Assembly (NCBI GenBank): GCA_945292135.1
Contig: CALYRA010000057.1
Coordinates: 1 to 7,053 of the forward strand
DNA from: an uncultured Dysgonomonas sp.
GTDB taxonomy: Bacteria > Bacteroidota > Bacteroidia > Bacteroidales > Dysgonomonadaceae
DNA: 7,053 bases
Reading direction: 5' to 3'
Shown here: piece after piece, positions 5,973 to 7,053 of the stretch
Numbering within the stretch: the stretch's first letter is position 1
Layout: each line of letters opens with the position of its first letter
Translations under genes and position numbers: made by a program
The notes under the pieces: generated by a model
Told to the model about the DNA's origin: nothing
What the model saw: only the letters and a program-made list of their open reading frames with translations
Databases searched by the model: none

Positions 5973-7052
5973 TTAAGCTACTTTAAGTTCTACCGTTTCT
6001 ATAACAATGTTGTTCAAGAGAGTTTTGCGCAAAACCTTTCCCATTTCATATTCATAGACGTATTTCAAATCTATATTTTCCCATAATAAATTTCCCTGCC
6101 GATAAACAGAAAATTCTTTTTCAAGAGGCAATAATTCATTCTCTATTTCTGCTCCTGTTGTACTTATCCCGGCTTTCTCTACCTCGGCAATCGGTATCTG
6201 GTAATCAAATAATTCCTTGGTGCGAATTTTGGTTTCAGCATTTATTTTGTCTTGAAGTGTTTTAAGGTTTTGTTTTATTGTCTTTATTTCATCTTTTAAT
6301 TTTTTATCTTCCTGTGCTTTAGCTAAATTACTTTCAAGCATTGCAATATCATTATGGTATTTTATAATAATCTCGTCTTTGGCTTCTTCCTTTGCTTTCT
6401 CCCATTGTTTTATTTCTTCTCTGGTAAATTTTTTGAAAAATAGAAGGCTTGGTTTTACAGTTGCTCCTGATGCAATGAAAACATCTTGAGGGATAGAAGT
6501 TATCAACACAATTTTGGCTTTTTCTTCTACAAATTCACGTACTTTATTCAAATTAGAATTATTCAATACTCCTTCAGGTAAAACTATACCTAACCTTCCA
6601 CCCGGTTTAAGTAGGTTTAAACATCGTTCAATAAATAGGACTTCTGTAAGTGCACTCATTTTTCCAACCTTAAATAGGTCTAAAATTGGCTTCCCTATAT
6701 TGTCATTTATTTGTTTCATAGCCTCATCGTATGCTTTGCCATATTCTTTTCTATATTTGGCAATACGGGCTTCGTCTTTATATTTATCGGCTTCGGTTAT
6801 TAATAGCGATTTTTCGACACGTGAGCCAAAAGGGGGATTAGTAAGAATAACATCAAAACGATTTTGAAAAATGCCATTTACATTTAACAACCCATCGTTA
6901 TGATGCACTCCTCCATGACCGTCGCCGTGCATAATCATATTCATTTTTGCAGTTCGGCTCATGCGAGGATTAGCATCTGTCCCAAAAATACATTTACGGC
7001 TAATATAATATAAACGACTGTTTTTATTACTTGTGTCGAGTTCTATGTTAAG
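5973..7052 (-). CDS. hsdM: Type I restriction-modification N6-adenine methyltransferase subunit M, N-terminus cut by window edge
   Basis: HsdM transfers a methyl group from S-adenosylmethionine to adenine N6 in the site chosen by HsdS, protecting host DNA. The frame is open through the right edge; 359 residues are visible. The ATG at 6962 is internal, because in-frame sequence before it continues the family (IFGTDANPR running into MSRTAKMNMIMHGDG). Visible motifs, numbered from the window edge, are the catalytic NPPFG at 72-76, the strand and turn LKPGGRLGIVLPEGVL at about 148-163, and GATVKPSLLFFKKF at about 196-209. A charged, probably coiled-coil segment follows (about 211-275), then the C-terminal part thought to contact HsdS. 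The SAM-binding motif I and the N-terminal helical domain lie outside. Stop codon TAA at 5975-5973 is 5 bp before hsdS. Any promoter and any hsdR must lie to the right. Confidence 0.95.
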   Translation of the reverse strand, partial: LNIELDTSNKNSRLYYISRKCIFGTDANPRMSRTAKMNMIMHGDGHGGVHHNDGLLNVNGIFQNRFDVILTNPPFGSRVEKSLLITEADKYKDEARIAKYRKEYGKAYDEAMKQINDNIGKPILDLFKVGKMSALTEVLFIERCLNLLKPGGRLGIVLPEGVLNNSNLNKVREFVEEKAKIVLITSIPQDVFIASGATVKPSLLFFKKFTREEIKQWEKAKEEAKDEIIIKYHNDIAMLESNLAKAQEDKKLKDEIKTIKQNLKTLQDKINAETKIRTKELFDYQIPIAEVEKAGISTTGAEIENELLPLEKEFSVYRQGNLLWENIDLKYVYEYEMGKVLRKTLLNNIVIETVELKVA

Positions 7053-7053
7053 T

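Noticed and set aside
6514..6867. Plus-strand open frame of 117 codons.
   Set aside because: It is antisense to the conserved methyltransferase core of hsdM and has no independent support.
5973..6962. hsdM starting at the ATG at 6962.
   Set aside because: The frame continues upstream to the window edge with conserved HsdM sequence, so this Met is internal.
1..7053. CRISPR array, rRNA or insertion sequence.
   Set aside because: No regularly spaced repeats, rRNA sequence or transposase reading frame was found.

Overview
The window looks like chromosomal DNA of a Bacteroidetes bacterium, probably of the order Bacteroidales. Four signs support this: AT-rich intergenic DNA, two exact matches to the Bacteroidetes sigma-factor promoter (TTTG, about 19 bp, TAnnTTTG), a lipoprotein with the Cys-Ser-Lys-Asp-Asp-Asp export signal typical of the phylum, and gene starts without a Shine-Dalgarno sequence. 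Genus and species cannot be told from what is visible.

The left part (1-1652) reads as core genome. On the minus strand a GDP-mannose-forming mannose-1-phosphate guanylyltransferase (manC type, 335-1417) is followed after 21 bp by a lipoprotein gene cut off by the window edge (2-313). A divergent intergenic region (1418-1568) carries one promoter for manC and one for a tRNA-Leu(CAA) gene (1569-1652), which ends at a strong hairpin terminator (1668-1706).

The part right of the tRNA reads as accessory DNA. It holds a short tandem repeat (1711-1730), an orphan lipoprotein (1743-2231, minus), a 113-bp imperfect palindrome (2300-2412), and a minus-strand cluster of three defence genes. In transcription order these are a type I restriction-modification methyltransferase HsdM (cut by the right edge), a two-domain specificity subunit HsdS, and a 709-residue protein combining an ABC-type ATPase, a TOPRIM nuclease-like domain and, by inference, a C-terminal DUF4357-like domain. 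hsdM and hsdS are 5 bp apart; hsdS and the ATPase gene overlap by 4 bp (ATGA), so all three are almost certainly one transcription unit. No HsdR restriction subunit lies in the window. It may lie beyond the right edge.

HsdM and HsdS would form the sequence-specific N6-adenine methyltransferase, with HsdS choosing the site. The coupled ATPase-TOPRIM protein resembles OLD-family nucleases and, in domain content, the AriA/AriB pair of PARIS. Its position suggests a second defence layer built into the restriction locus. This protein and the palindromic repeat downstream of it are the items most worth a second look.
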